This document shows positions 23,756 to 36,039 of a stretch of 64,000 bases of DNA, piece after piece. A program made the translations under genes and the position numbers. Positions within the stretch are counted from its first letter, which is position 1; each line of letters opens with the position of its first letter. The notes below the pieces were generated by a model. The model worked only from the letters and a program-made list of their open reading frames with translations, searched no databases and had not been told where the DNA came from. This DNA comes from Zhengitettix transpicula (lineage: Eukaryota > Arthropoda > Insecta > Orthoptera > Tetrigidae), in assembly GCA_037074705.1 (NCBI GenBank), contig CM073596.1, forward strand, positions 23,348,001 through 23,412,000, in the 5' to 3' direction.

Positions 23756-24325
23756 ATGCCGAGAACGAAAGAACAACCTTTACCTTTCGTGAGTGGTTGG
23801 GATGATGATATGCAAGGAGTTGAAGAAGATTCAAATGTACCTGCAATTTTACAAGCCGCAGAAAGAGGCGATTTGAATGAAATTCGTGAATTGGTCAGAG
23901 CGGATCCGTCATGTGTTTCGGCTCGCGATAAAGACGGATATACAGCTTTACACAGGGCGAGCTATACTGACTTCGGAGATGTAGCTAGATTTCTGTTAGG
24001 CGTTGGAGCAGACATTGAAGCAGGTACTGCAGATAATTGGCGCCCTCTTCATTCTGCAAGTCGTTGGGGCAATGCTCATTGTGTGAATCTACTTTTAGAA
24101 CATGGGGCTGACGTTAACTCCAAAAGTGCTGGTAGCCAGACACCATTACATTTGGCTGCAGCTCATGGTTACACCGGACACACGCTTCAACTTCTTTTAA
24201 TGCATCCTGCAATTGAACCAAGTGTACTCAATTCAAGTAATGAAACTGCATCAGACATTGCCAGAAGAAGTGGTAAACTTCATTATCTTTTTGAAATGAC
24301 TGAGCCATGCCTTAATTACATTTAA
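23756..24325 (+). CDS. ANKRD49: ANKRD49-like ankyrin-repeat protein, single coding exon
   Basis: An uninterrupted 189-residue frame. I start at the first in-frame ATG (MPRTKEQ). The frame extends upstream but only reaches a TTG at 23,663. Residues 20-30 are acidic. Four ankyrin units follow at about 28-58, 59-91, 92-125 and 126-160, with the hallmark sequences GYTALHRASY, NWRPLHSASRWGN and QTPLHLAAAHG. The C-terminus (ETASDIARRSGKLHYLFE) closely follows the ANKRD49 family ending (DIARR...YHYLFE). Vertebrate ANKRD49 is a small nuclear protein linked to transcription and spermatogenesis, and the insect role is not known to me. The gene is free of introns over the coding part and shows normal codon use, so it looks functional. 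Its 5' side faces the unlocated 5' end of gene A, so a shared promoter is possible but unproven. Confidence 0.93.
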   Translation: MPRTKEQPLPFVSGWDDDMQGVEEDSNVPAILQAAERGDLNEIRELVRADPSCVSARDKDGYTALHRASYTDFGDVARFLLGVGADIEAGTADNWRPLHSASRWGNAHCVNLLLEHGADVNSKSAGSQTPLHLAAAHGYTGHTLQLLLMHPAIEPSVLNSSNETASDIARRSGKLHYLFEMTEPCLNYI

Positions 24326-24457
24326 AATATATTGTATATTTAAAAATGATTACTATCTGGGATACCATTTTTTATACTGCCATTTCCACTTTATTATGAC
24401 AATTCTAAGACACAAGTAATGCAATTTTCACTGTACTCGTAATTATGGAGATATATG

Positions 24458-24463
24458 ATTAAA
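24458..24463 (+). terminator. ANKRD49: Candidate poly(A) signal (ATTAAA) of the ANKRD49-like gene
   Basis: A variant signal 133 nt after the stop codon. No canonical AATAAA lies closer. Confidence 0.3.
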
Positions 24464-25744
24464 ATTTATTATGTGAATTGAGGTTTGATGTCATGATCCT
24501 TCTGCCAACCTGACAATTCTACAACCTCCTGTTGCTTATTATGGACTTAAGTCATCAAGAGGGTGTTTGCTGAATCTGCCAAATTGTATTTGTGACTTTA
24601 GTATTATATGAGTGTTTTCAAGTACTGATTTTAGGATGTGGGTTTTTCAATAATTTGACATTGTCCAGTAAAATTTATGGTAGGAGGATGTAATACTAGT
24701 TTTCTTAGTTAACTTGTCTTCTTAGATTTAGTACATGTAATTAGTAATAATTACAACTCTTTCTTTTAATTCTTTAGACTATCTTTAACAGTTATTTATT
24801 TCTGCTTCTGATTAAGCATAAATTTCTGTAGTGTGTGAAAGGGAAGCTCATAAATTGTTTTCTTTTACTTATATTTGCTGCAACTGTTGCCTTTCATTAT
24901 AGTGATTTGACTCCACATCTATCATAATACTTCATTACTATACTTTCCTGTCTCTCTTAAATATATTTGTGAATCTATCTTTTTAAAACGTGCATCTTCA
25001 ATCATTGATCAGTATATTATATACTTGAAGCAGTATTATTGTATAGCTTTAAAATTAGTTAACTATATATTACAAGTAATTAATTTTACATTTAACTAAA
25101 GAAAATTTTGTAAAAAATGAATTAAAAGAAAGGGACAGGGTTTACCTATTCACAAAATTACTTTTCTATTTTTACAGTGGCATATTTCTAAACAATTATA
25201 ATATAGTTGACAATCACTATTTACAGTAAAATATATTTTTTAAAATTTGTTCTACAAGTGAAGCTTATTTCTAACAAGTAACGTTATTGTCAATTGCCTG
25301 ATGTCGTTTATCCAAATGTTGAAATGAAGAAGTAAGCAATTATTATTTAAGTAGAATGGATAACTAATGAGATATTTGGATGCCTTTAATCACCTTTATT
25401 TTTCGAAGTACATTCAACAAATTACAATTATTTTTATAGATCTTAAACATGAATTTTGATAAGGATGCACTGAGAATGGTGCAAACTTTCAGTTTGATGA
25501 TTGAACTGCTTTCACTAAACAAAAAGTAGGTTTCATTTTCTAAATAATTTCTTTGATTCCAGAATTTATGTTTTTTAAGTATATCATATTTCGCCATCTC
25601 TTCTGTGTGTAGGAATGCTTGCAGTACCATGCATTTTTATTTATACATGTATTTTGTAATGAAGCGCTTCTATTTCCTATGTAATAATATCTACACAGCC
25701 AATGTTAGGACTTTATTTTGGTGACAAAGTCAATTTTGATACTT

Positions 25745-25925
25745 TAACTTGTACCAGACTGTCTCTCTTTCCTATCCAATTGTGTTAATTAATCTGGCCT
25801 TGTCACATTTTCCTAAAGTGTTAATATGACATTGTCCAAAATAATTGTGATCTTGGTATGGAAAGGAAAGGGAGACAGTTTGTGGCTTACCTGAAATTGA
25901 AGCACGGTGTAGCTATATAAATAAT
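25745..25925. mobile_element. MITE with both outer arms but a lost centre
   Basis: TCTCTCTTTCCTATCCAATT at 25,760 and GGTATGGAAAGGAAAGGGAG at 25,854 with GCTTACCTGAAATTGAAGCA downstream. These match the outer parts of the palindromic family arranged back to back. Confidence 0.5.
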
Positions 25926-26361
25926 GTAGATACTTTGCATTGAATTTCATGAATATTTTATATTTACTTTAATTTGTAATATACAGTATAAGAAGCTGTG
26001 CTTCATGTATCGCTGGCATCAAAAGAATATGATAGTTTACTAAACTTTGCTATTTGTCTCTTTAAACTGGTATTTACTACTCTACATGAAACTATATATA
26101 TACATTTATACCTTGTAATAACATGTAACAAAGATAGAATCATAAAGCCTACAAATTATTTTCTAAATTAATGAATCCGGGCAATAAGATTGAAAAGGTT
26201 TAGAGTGTGGCGTTCTTCAGTTATCCCCACTCTGAATGAAGTCCACTTCTTAGCTTACAGCCCAAGAACATCAAACTGCAGAACAACAGAAAATTCTTGG
26301 ATCAGGCCATGGTGCAAGTGCATCCGGAGCGAAACACATATGCTAACTGTTAATTTTCTGT

Positions 26362-26627
26362 GGCTTGTAACGCACAAGTATAACGTTGAATAAATGTAAC
26401 CAAAATAATAACACAATACAGTATGAACTATGCTAGTACATTGACTACATAATTCTTTTTCTAGAACCTTTCACTATATAAAATAGTTATTTTTGGCTTG
26501 TAACGCACAAGTATAACGTTGAATAAATGTAACCAAAATAATAACACAATACAGTATGAACTATGCAAGTACATTGACTACATAATTCTTTTTCTAGAAC
26601 CTTTCACTATATAAAATAGTTATTTTT
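26362..26627. repeat. Exact tandem duplication, 133-bp unit x2
   Basis: Two adjacent units starting GGCTTGTAACGCACAAGTAT differ at one base that I can see (ATGCTAGTAC against ATGCAAGTAC), so the duplication is recent. Confidence 0.95.
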
Positions 26628-29600
26628 GGAGTTGTGATTATAATTATTATTATTAACTTGATTACATTTGCCAATTGCACAGACCTTTTCTGAACTTGTT
26701 GATCTTAGTGTGTCTGATTCTGGAGTTATTTCCTGTTATATATTAACAAGTCATCTTGAATGGAAATATTGCATGAATAAGAACTAGTAGGAAAGTTTGT
26801 ACACAGATGTAAATGTAATCGGAAAAATTGCTTTATCATGGAAAAGCACAAATTATTTTATGTGGATATCTGTGTGTATAAAACAAATATTCTTAATTTT
26901 CCTACAGAACTAATAAATTATATATTTTTCAATTACATCAATTTTGTAAGACATTTGGTTCTACTGTGCTTTTCTATCCTGTTGGACATATTTTTATAAT
27001 CTCAATTTATGGAAGTTGCCGATAATTTTCACTCCACCCTTTTCAGTGTGTAAAATGAATTGAACCTTGTGCCCCAACAATCTGAAAAAATTTGGGAAGG
27101 GTTGGAGTTTGTCATCTATTTAAACTTTTCATCAGACCAAATATCAGTGTTATTGAAGAATCCTCACCTATTGTCTTTTTAATTTGGAGTTGGTAATAAA
27201 TAGTAACACCACAGAGCATGTTTTTTTGGTCAATCATTACAAGAGATAGTAAAAGATTGTATCAACTTTATTGTATATCCTACAAATTTTTGCTTCTGTT
27301 AAAAAGTAAAGTGAGAATCTGTTAAGTCTATATTTTATGCCATTCTAAATTAATAGTAAGAGAGACATTTAAGGTAAATATGAGTTGATTACTTTGATTA
27401 AATTGATGCTGGGCAAGTTTTGTAGTCACATGTTTAAGTTACATGGTTTAAAATGAGGAAAAAGTGTATATAATATAGGTTAGAAGAATATAAATTTAAG
27501 CATTTGGAGCACAATTCTGGCACTTAAATGTTATTAGTTATTGAGTTTACATATACTGGTATACCAAATTATTTTATATTCTGTGAAAATTTAAGAATGG
27601 TGTAGTTTATTAGTATTATTTAAGAGACTAATTTTTAAGATATAATATGTTCAATTTCTTTTGTAATAAAATCCAAATATTACATGTAAACATTTATAAA
27701 AAATGCTTTTTTAAAATATTTCTGAAGTGAAGAAAATGTTAATGTTAATTGCAATTTTACTTTTACATTTTCTATCTCTTTCTTGTCTGTTCTTTCTTTG
27801 CCTCCTGTATTTTGTATTGTGTAATTATTTGCTAATTTGCACTTCTGGATTTCTAACATCTAAAACATTTTGAAAATTACTTTGTTATAATAAGTACTTA
27901 ATAACCAAGTAATTTCATCAGTACATGTTAATGAAGTTATTTAAGAATCTACGAAAGGTTGTTTTAACATTATTATTAGGAGCCTAAGAACTAAAAAAAA
28001 TCATCATATAACTTGTTGAGACTTTGTGTGTCATGTTTAATTTTAACAATATTTGTAAGATTTTTATTATACAGAATTTCAGAAATTAAACTTTCCAATA
28101 ATGTGATTTTTGGTCTAAAATGTAGGTGTTGTAAAATTTGAAACTGTGATTAAATTTTAAACAATGTTTGGTGATTGGACTATGTTTACAAGATGAAAGT
28201 TTAAAATTAGATTTATGTTATTTAATTCTTAGTATTTAAAATTATTAATGTTTGGCCCATATACCAAAATCACAATTTGAAAACTTAATTTTATAAACAA
28301 CATTTTTGGTGGAAAACTTATTAATAGGATCTTTGTGTCATTTGATGAAACCAGTAAATGAAGATTGTGACATAAAAATTAGGAAGAAGTTGTAGATTTT
28401 TAAAAGATATTATTTGATGAAATAACATACTACAAAAAGGTAAAACAATAAATTCATTATACATATTTTTTTCTTATAACATTGTTTCCATTGGGTCCTA
28501 AATTAATTTTAGATAATCTAATTTTCATTTACTTAAAGGTACATTCAATAGGATATAGGTTTGCCAGTAAAATATTTTAGACATAATTCAGGTTTTCAGA
28601 ATGCTGGATAGGATTTGATAAATTATATAGCTTTGTCAACCAAATTATAAACAAAAGCATGCTTCTGTGTAACAGAAGGAACAAACAAAAATTTAGAACA
28701 TTGCCTGAAAATATTGGTTTTGTGGAACCAATTAAAGCTTAAACTTATGATGGATAAGGGAAACATACTTCTAAGAAACTGATTGTGTAATTTTGTTCAC
28801 ACTCCCAAGTGAATTGCAAGTTTTGATTGTAGCCTCATAACTAACTCCGCTAGAATTGGAAATAGAGAACTCATAGGGAGCCTGAAGATTAATGGTAAAA
28901 TTTATTGTGGAAGGTGAAACATGGAATCAAGGACAAGGTTGATACATGGTACATAAAAACAGGACAATTGGCAATTGCCACCAGTATTGATCAATGTGTC
29001 AAATTGTTTCACAGTAAAAATTTACCAGTATTGTGCTCTTACCAAAGTTATGTGGGGCTCTCTTGTATTTTAGTTGTAGGCCGCAATATTTATTTCAAAA
29101 TTCTCTCATCATTTAAATATGTCTATATAATAATTTTTTAAGTAAAGACCAGAAAGGTAGTTATTTCACATGCATTTATCTTACCTACTGTACTGTTTAT
29201 AACTCACACTTTTTCTTCCATCCTGTCACTTAATCTCCCACACACAGTTTGTGTATTTACAATTAAGTTGGTGTACCTTAGCCTCAATAACTAGTCATTG
29301 CTGTCATACAATCTGTTATACAACTCCTCACATTTATTACCTTTTTATAAAAGGTCAAAATTAATTTGTCAATATAAATATAGATATTTTTTTTGTTTAC
29401 TTATAAATGGAGTTCCAATAAACGACGATTCCTCGTTTAATTTTTTTTTTAAATTAAAATATTTTTGTCCTGTTTTTTTTTGTTATTCTGACTCAATATA
29501 ATGTGCAATGAATATTTATCTTTGTTTCAGTAACTTGGCTTCCTTCTTGACTTTGGAGAAGTTGAAATCTCTTCAGCGTTAGAAAGTATTTCCTATCTTT

Positions 29601-30189
29601 TTGGGGATTTGCAAAACCATTTCAACTTCCAGCCACGACCGAGCAGGATATTCTGATGACACCGAAGACAGATGCCTGTTGGTAGCTTTCTGTATCCACG
29701 TCTTACAATTCTTACAATGAGTTTTTCTTTTCTTGTTGATAATCCTGGCCATTACATCTACTGATCTGTAACTTCCATGTTAGTCCTTTTGTTTAAGCAC
29801 GGCTCCAGTGGTATAAGACGATTTATCTGACGTAATAAGCTTATACAAGCGCTGGACTTTTGATCAACTCAGCCTTCATTTATTTAAATGCCTGTTCTCG
29901 ACCTAAAACTCAATTAAACTGATATTTCTGAATAAATAAGTTGTTCAAAATTAGCTTTATTCGCTAAATTAGGTATAAATGTAGACAAAAATAATTAATG
30001 CTCCCGGCCAAACCTGTTAACTTCAGATTAATTTTCGGGTGAATTCATCCTTTGATAGCCCTATTCGGTAATCGTCAATATGTACCCTTTCCATGTCGAT
30101 AATGTTACCTAGGTATTTCACTCTTCTCATCTCCAAAAAAAATCAGTTGCACCTAGTCGTTAGTATACATTAATCACCATCCACGTCTT

Positions 30190-30292
30190 TCCCAAACAGG
30201 ATCTCGGACGTAAACACGCAGCCGACGCCTCGGCAATTACGCGGGACTGACGCGTCAGTTGGTTGGCCTACGCTGCTAGGGGCAGTATCAGG
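30190..30292 (+). promoter_or_regulatory. CpG-rich start region of the micro-gene
   Basis: A cluster of CpG dinucleotides (TCGGACGTAAACACGCAGCC, ACGCCTCGGCAATTACGCGG, GACGCGTCAG) in otherwise CpG-poor DNA. In insects with gene-body methylation, CpG-retaining spots of this kind often mark promoters of housekeeping genes. Confidence 0.4.
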
Positions 30293-30673
30293 ATGGACCA
30301 AGGTATGTGCGTCACATTAGATAATTACGAATAACATTAACATTCATTGTTTTAGAAACCTGCTTTAATAAGTAAATTATCAACGGAGGCAACGTCTCAT
30401 ATAAGTTTATTAATTAATTACTAGTTTGATTTTACAGAGTGAATATTTAATTTCAATATTTAACAATAAAGAAGTTTTCATTTAACGTCTAAATTGAATT
30501 AATAAAACAATTGGTGACCATGTACAGAAACTTTTCATGTTTATTCAAATTGTATGAACTTTACATTACCTTTTTGTGTCTTCTTCATGTATTTTCATAC
30601 AGAGGAGGTATTTACAAATGGCGGTAATACTCCGTCTGCAATAGGAGCAAAGAGACAACTATGGCCTGGATGA
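30293..30673 (+). CDS. Candidate two-exon micro-gene, 26 residues
   Basis: Coding parts are 30,293-30,302 and 30,603-30,673. The first exon sits in a CpG-rich stretch (from about 30,190) unlike its AT-rich surroundings, and gives ATG GAC CAA G followed by the strong donor GTATGT. The second exon follows a TTTTCATACAG acceptor. Joined, the frame reads MDQEEVFTNGGNT and ends AIGAKRQLWPG-stop. An AATAAA lies 57 nt after the stop (30,730-30,735). The whole unit (CpG promoter, short intron, poly(A) signal) looks like a small expressed gene. I do not recognise the peptide. It could instead be a noncoding transcript with a chance ORF. Confidence 0.45.
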
Positions 30674-30729
30674 TCCAAACTGCGAATGTAACAATGTCTT
30701 TTTATTCATATCATGTAATTTATTAATTT

Positions 30730-30735
30730 AATAAA
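30730..30735 (+). terminator. Poly(A) signal AATAAA of the micro-gene
   Basis: A canonical hexamer 57 nt past the 26-residue frame. Confidence 0.45.
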
Positions 30736-30889
30736 AATGTATTGCTGACAATATTCACTCCTGTACTTATTTATAAATAAATCAAGTCTAATCTTCCCAC
30801 ACGAGGGCGAAAACGCATGGCTCCTTACGAGAATAAGTTTGGCAACTCTGCGCGCGGAGAAAAAGTTTTTTTCTCTTTCTGTCAGAATA

Positions 30890-31455
30890 CATCAGTGGTT
30901 CCAGGTGATTGCAACTGGAGCCGAAGGTTCCGGGTTCGAGCTTTACTAACACCATCCATTTTTTCTGTTTCTTCTTCACCCGTCACCGTCGTGGTTTGGG
31001 ACTCTTAAGGGAGATTCAAGCCTTCAACCTTATCCTCACTCAGTGGCTCAGTGGTTCGAGTCCAGGTGAGTGTAACTGGAGCCAAAAGTTTCGGGTTCGA
31101 GCCTACCAACAGCTTACACTTTTTCTGTTTCTTCCAGATTTTTACCAGTCACCGTCAATGTTTGCGACTTTTATGAGAGATTCAACCCTACAATCTTCAA
31201 CTCACTCAGTGGCTCAGTGGTTTGAGTCCAGGTGAGTGTAACTGGAGCCAAAAGTTCCGGGTTCGAGCCTCGCTCACGGCGCTAGTATTTTTTCTGTTTC
31301 TCATTGCTATTTAGCCCTCACGGCCGAGGTTTGCGACTCTTAAGGGAGATTAAAACGTCCAAACATCGTCTCGTCCTTGGCTCAGTGGCTAGAATTCTGG
31401 TCGGTGTAACGCAATGATTCTGTGCGTAGCCGGCTGTGGGTTCGAGTCCCGGCGG
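30890..31455 (+). repeat. Tandem cluster of four tRNA-related SINE units
   Basis: Four units of about 163-180 bp each have an A-box-like GTGGCTCAGTGG and a B-box GGGTTCGAGCC or GGGTTCGAGTCC (B boxes near 30,930, 31,090, 31,257 and 31,437), followed by TTTTTCTGTTTCTTC-type and GGGAGATTCAA-type segments. The first unit has lost part of its A box. The last has a different tRNA-like body, and its open frames are artefacts. Confidence 0.7.
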
Positions 31456-31621
31456 GGTCCTTACTCTAAAGCATTTCGCTGTCTGCTTCCAAATTCGCTC
31501 GGCTTCGAGCTTTCTCCGCGTGTCCCCTCGGGGTCGGCGAAGTTGGAAGCAGAATTCCTGGGACATGTGGCGGAGTAAGGTTTTAGAAATTTTTCCAATT
31601 TTTTATTTTTTTGAATTTATA

Positions 31622-31875
31622 TTGATAATAAAGGCCTTTTTTGCCAGGCGTTTACTATTACAACAAGCTTCAGTAACACCAGATAACTTATTGAACGTGA
31701 GACGACGTTTAATGCTAAATATATTTACAATAAAGCTGTGTTTCGTCAATTCTACTCCTCCGTTCAATGATTAAAAACATGAAAACAATTAAGTGTTCAC
31801 AATTATATCATTTGTTACATTATAAACATATGAAATTAAGAAGTAAATTTATTAATCGTTCCTTTACGCGTAAAC
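31622..31875 (+). mobile_element. MITE-like repeat, copy 1
   Basis: Begins TTGATAATAAAGGCCTTTTT, contains GAGACGACGTTTAATGCTAA and CTCCTCCGTTCAATGATTAA, and ends TTATTAATCGTTCCTTTACG. It shares its whole length with the next copy and an inverted copy at 44.9 kb. Confidence 0.65.
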
Positions 31876-31944
31876 TGCATAACAATCATTAAAGCTTAAC
31901 GAAAAAAATGTCTATGCGAAAGTTTATTTTATTTTTTCCAATTG

Positions 31945-32190
31945 TTTTATTTTTTATTGTTAATATGGTGCCTTTTTTTCTGGGCGTTAACAATTACAAG
32001 TTTCAGGAACTTATTAAACATGAGGAGACGTTTAATGCAGAAGAATATGAGGAAATATTTTTATTACTGTGTTTCTTCAATCGCTCCTCCGTTCAACGAA
32101 CGATAAAATAACAACAAAAAGTTGTGGGTTGACAAATAAATATATGAAATTAAGGATTATATTAATTAATCGTTCCTTTATGCGTATGGA
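31945..32190 (+). mobile_element. MITE-like repeat, copy 2
   Basis: TTTTTTCTGGGCGTTAACAA, GAGGAGACGTTTAATGCAGA, CGCTCCTCCGTTCAACGAAC and TTAATCGTTCCTTTATGCG in the same order as copy 1, about 70 bp further on. Confidence 0.65.
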
Positions 32191-32333
32191 AGCAGCAAGT
32201 AAAAATTTGTTTATTAAATAATTACATATTCTTAATTACCACAATGTATATATTAATTAAGAATAATAGTCACTTTTCACCTGACGATAGGAATAAGGAT
32301 TCTATAAACGATTGGTATTTATATTAAAAATCG

Positions 32334-32356
32334 TGACGTCATCAATAGTGACGTCA
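32334..32356 (+). promoter_or_regulatory. Twin palindromic CRE sites (TGACGTCA x2)
   Basis: Two perfect 8-bp TGACGTCA sites begin at 32,334 and 32,349, 15 bp apart, followed by a CpG-containing stretch (CACCGCAACAGCACGCAAGC). This is the consensus for CREB/ATF bZIP factors. It is the likely promoter of the plus-strand unit that follows. Confidence 0.55.
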
Positions 32357-33554
32357 AAGACACCGCAACAGCACGCAAGCAGACGACAATTGCAGACGAC
32401 GGACGAGGAACATCAACATTTAGCGGATTCTCCTGAACTACGTCAAAAAATTAATTAAAAAACTAATTTATACATTATCCTAATCATGCTTTTGGCCTTC
32501 TGTTGTTTGCCTTTGACGTTATTCCCAAAAATTATTCATTCGTATATTGCAATTAAAAAAAACTAAAACAGAAAACTCCATTTCAAACAAAAATGCTTAA
32601 GTTGGCACTATTGGCACTCTGCCGCAATGTATCAGCGAAGAGGATCATCATGTAAATATTGGAGGCGATATTTTCGTAAGTTAATTAATTGCTCTTGTGT
32701 GTTATATCACTTTCTTGAGTTTTGATCGTTTAAATAATCGTTCTTTAATGTTATGGAATCTTTATCCCCATAATTAGAACTGAATATTTCTTGTTATCTG
32801 AAATACCCGATTTAAGACAAGTTCAGAATTAACAAAAGTCAATAGTAGATAAATAATACGAACGGGTGTGTTCTAATTTTTTTAATTATTTTGTTATCGA
32901 TCTAACCCAGTAATTAACTCGAAAACTTTTGTGGCTATTGACAGCAGATGACAATAGGTCTCATAATATGTTTTTGCTATTTGTTTATTATTTTACCATC
33001 TAAAAGAAATATTATAATCATTTTAAATGTTAAGGTTTATATAATATTCAAAAAAATTGTGCAAACTGAAACCTCTTTTTAATTAGAGTTTATCAACTAT
33101 CATAACCTTGTAGGAATGAGGTAACCCTGAAGAATGTAAATGTTAGTTTATTCACATATGACACTTTTTTTTAGATGCCAGGTGTCAAGCATGGAATTAG
33201 ATTTCCTACTTAAATATTGGAAGAACCATAAATCTTTCCTCAAATCATAAATTATCTCCAGGTAAGTCTCACACTATTAATTTAAATTGCTTGAATTAAA
33301 TATAATCAAAGAAAAAAGTTTATCTTAGTATGATTGATTAATTCCTTCGGATAAATCAATTCTAGTCTATTTTTTACTGTCCAAAAGAATCCATTTTAGT
33401 GTACACTTTGGTGAAAATTACTAAGTAGAGATTAAAATGATGGTAAGATAGATATGTGTATTAAATGTTTTCATATTCTTGCAGGACTCGTGTAGGCCGT
33501 CAGATATTGGGCTGGGAAGCAGCTTCTGTTGGTAGAAGACAACCTCCAGTTTGG

Positions 33555-36039
33555 GTGAGTTTGTCTCACTCTCGTTTATGGTGAACATTAATGTGGCTTT
33601 TATCAATTTAAAAATTGATAGGTTTTTATAAGCTTTTCTTTCATGATTTGATTTGAAAATTTAAATTATTTTATCAATTTTCTGTAGACTTTGATCCTCA
33701 AAGTGTTGGCTATCCCTACATTAATTTGTTATGTTTTACACATTTTAAAATGACCATTTTTTTATTTTGGCATATAATTATCAGTAGTAAATGGACAAAA
33801 GCTAGATTTATTGAGTTTTCTATGTGTGGTTTATGGTTCTTCAGTCATGTGTAATTGGGTATGTTGTCTTTTAACTGATTAGTCTCAGATCTTCAACTTT
33901 TGTTAAAAAAAAATTGAAAACCTTTTTCCGTCATATTTATTTTCTTTTGTAATTTTCCATTTGACCACATTTAAAACAACTAATCAGAGTGACTATGCTC
34001 ACTTCTGGATGCAAAAAGAATGAACTCTTACTGTAGATACATGGGTTTAGATTATTTTCTTTTTAGTATTTCCATCCTCTTGATGGCACGATTGCTATAT
34101 AAAACATTCTTTATTGTCATCTGATTTATTTAGACACGTCTACTCACATTCTATTCTTATTCTCATATGTATATAGATATTCCTGTGAAGATATTATGTA
34201 AAACTCTCTAGTGTTTTAAAAAGCTAACAACACACTTCAATTTTTGGGTACTCTAACTACCTTTTTTCATCTACATATCATAATGTTTTTTTGTTCAAAT
34301 ACACCAATATTATTAAATTTTTTACAATCTTTGGACACTATTTACAAATTATTTAGACCAAACTAGACCACCAACTACATTTGACTCCCCTCACTCCAAT
34401 TGAATCCAGGAAACTCTGTCCTTAGAGCATGTATAAAAAATTCTCTAGATTCAGTGGAAACAATACTGGCTGTCAGGCTCACTTCAATATTATGTACCTC
34501 ATTCCTGGAGCTCTAAAATTTTCAACAATTCTAATTCGTTATTGTTCCACTCCCTGGGTTAAATGTGTGAGAAGAAAGATTCCTGACACATGAAAGATAG
34601 TTTAAAGTTTTCCTATTCCTAAATTAGCTCCCCCTTCCAAGTTTCAGAATGTGTGTATTACTCTATCATTGTGGTGACTATATTGACACTTCTGCCACTT
34701 TCTATGACTTTACCTGGCTTTATTTAATTTTTTTGTCTGTTATTCACATCTTCAGCACCCAATTTGGTTTCTTCAACAATTAACACAGCCTAATGACCTG
34801 TATATTGTCATTCTTCAATACATCTTTAATTGAGCTTTACATGTCAATGTTCTTTTGACTGAACCAGTCTTCCAGTTACTATTGCTGCACTTGTCTGATT
34901 CACAAACAAGTTAACTTGCAGGATTCTGCATGTCTACAAATTGCTCCAAGAGGCAAGCTTCTCGTGCTCTCAGTCTTGTTTCCTTGGTCCACAAAAAAGG
35001 GTGTTCAGAATTTAAAAAAAAATAACTATGGCATTATGCTTCTTCAAAACTTAGAACCTTTATCATGCTTCTTGTTTTGATAAAAGTAACCAACTGTCCA
35101 AAAAGAGAGGATAATGTGAGAGTACCTCATTCTTTGCCTCCTGTCTGTTTGGCACAATACCTATTTCATAACTTCTTTAGACTTGTACCATAAAAATCTA
35201 ATTACAAGACTACAATAAAAGAATCACTTGTTTCCTATTACATTCTTTGAGTTTTCTTATTTATTTATTTATTTTAGCAGTTGTCATTAGGTATCATTAT
35301 TTCTTCTGCCCTATTGCAAGATAGGCCTTGTCTGTTGAAGAATGGAATCACATAATCTTGTTTCTCTGCCAAGATATATGGGTGTGTTCTTAGATACTAA
35401 TTCGTATTTCTACACAGCAATTTTCTTCAAAAAACTGAGACTACATATTGTTTAACATTTTCCTGGATTTTATTGTTAGTGCCCAGATTAACCGTTTAGA
35501 GAATCCGTGACTGGTGATAATAAAAATTTATTATGTAGTGGCCCATAACTTAAAATGTATCTTGTTTAATCACTTTTTTTTGTGAACAGGTTCACATTAT
35601 ATCTTAAGATGAAATTCCTCATGCTGTGTGAATTTCAGATGAATGTATCAGTTCAAACACAATGTTTGATCTTTGTTAATTCTACTCTTTCAATCTGTAA
35701 TCATCTCAACCTTAAGAAGCTATTTCTCATTGTGTCTATGCTAGATGAATGAATTGTTTCGAATATGAAGTTTTATCATTTTATGCCAATTCTACCTTCA
35801 ATCTATAATCTTGTGTCATTTAAGCCTTTTGCACTATCTTTACTTGATGGTATAAATCTATTTATAACTCATGTCTCTTAACATTAAACTCACTCTCCTT
35901 CAACAATGTGCAGCTATGTATCTTTCTAGTACAACTGTAGTAGAATCATAATAGTTTCTTGCTGTATTGGGGAGTCCACTAAAAAAAAAACCTATCCACT
36001 GTTTAAACAATCCAGTCGGTTCACATTGTAGTTTGCCAA
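33555..36039. other. Presumed intron of the plus-strand unit, nothing recognised
   Basis: AT-rich sequence without a repeat or frame that I can support, ending at the minisatellite. Confidence 0.5.

Larger units (their letters stand above)
24468..30180. other. AT-rich gene-poor stretch
   Basis: Contains one MITE remnant (25.75-25.93 kb) and one tandem duplication (26.36-26.63 kb). The remaining frames are short and look random. Confidence 0.6.

Noticed and set aside
31318..31774. Frames of 82 and 112 codons around 31.3-31.8 kb
   Set aside because: They run through SINE units and a MITE-like repeat.
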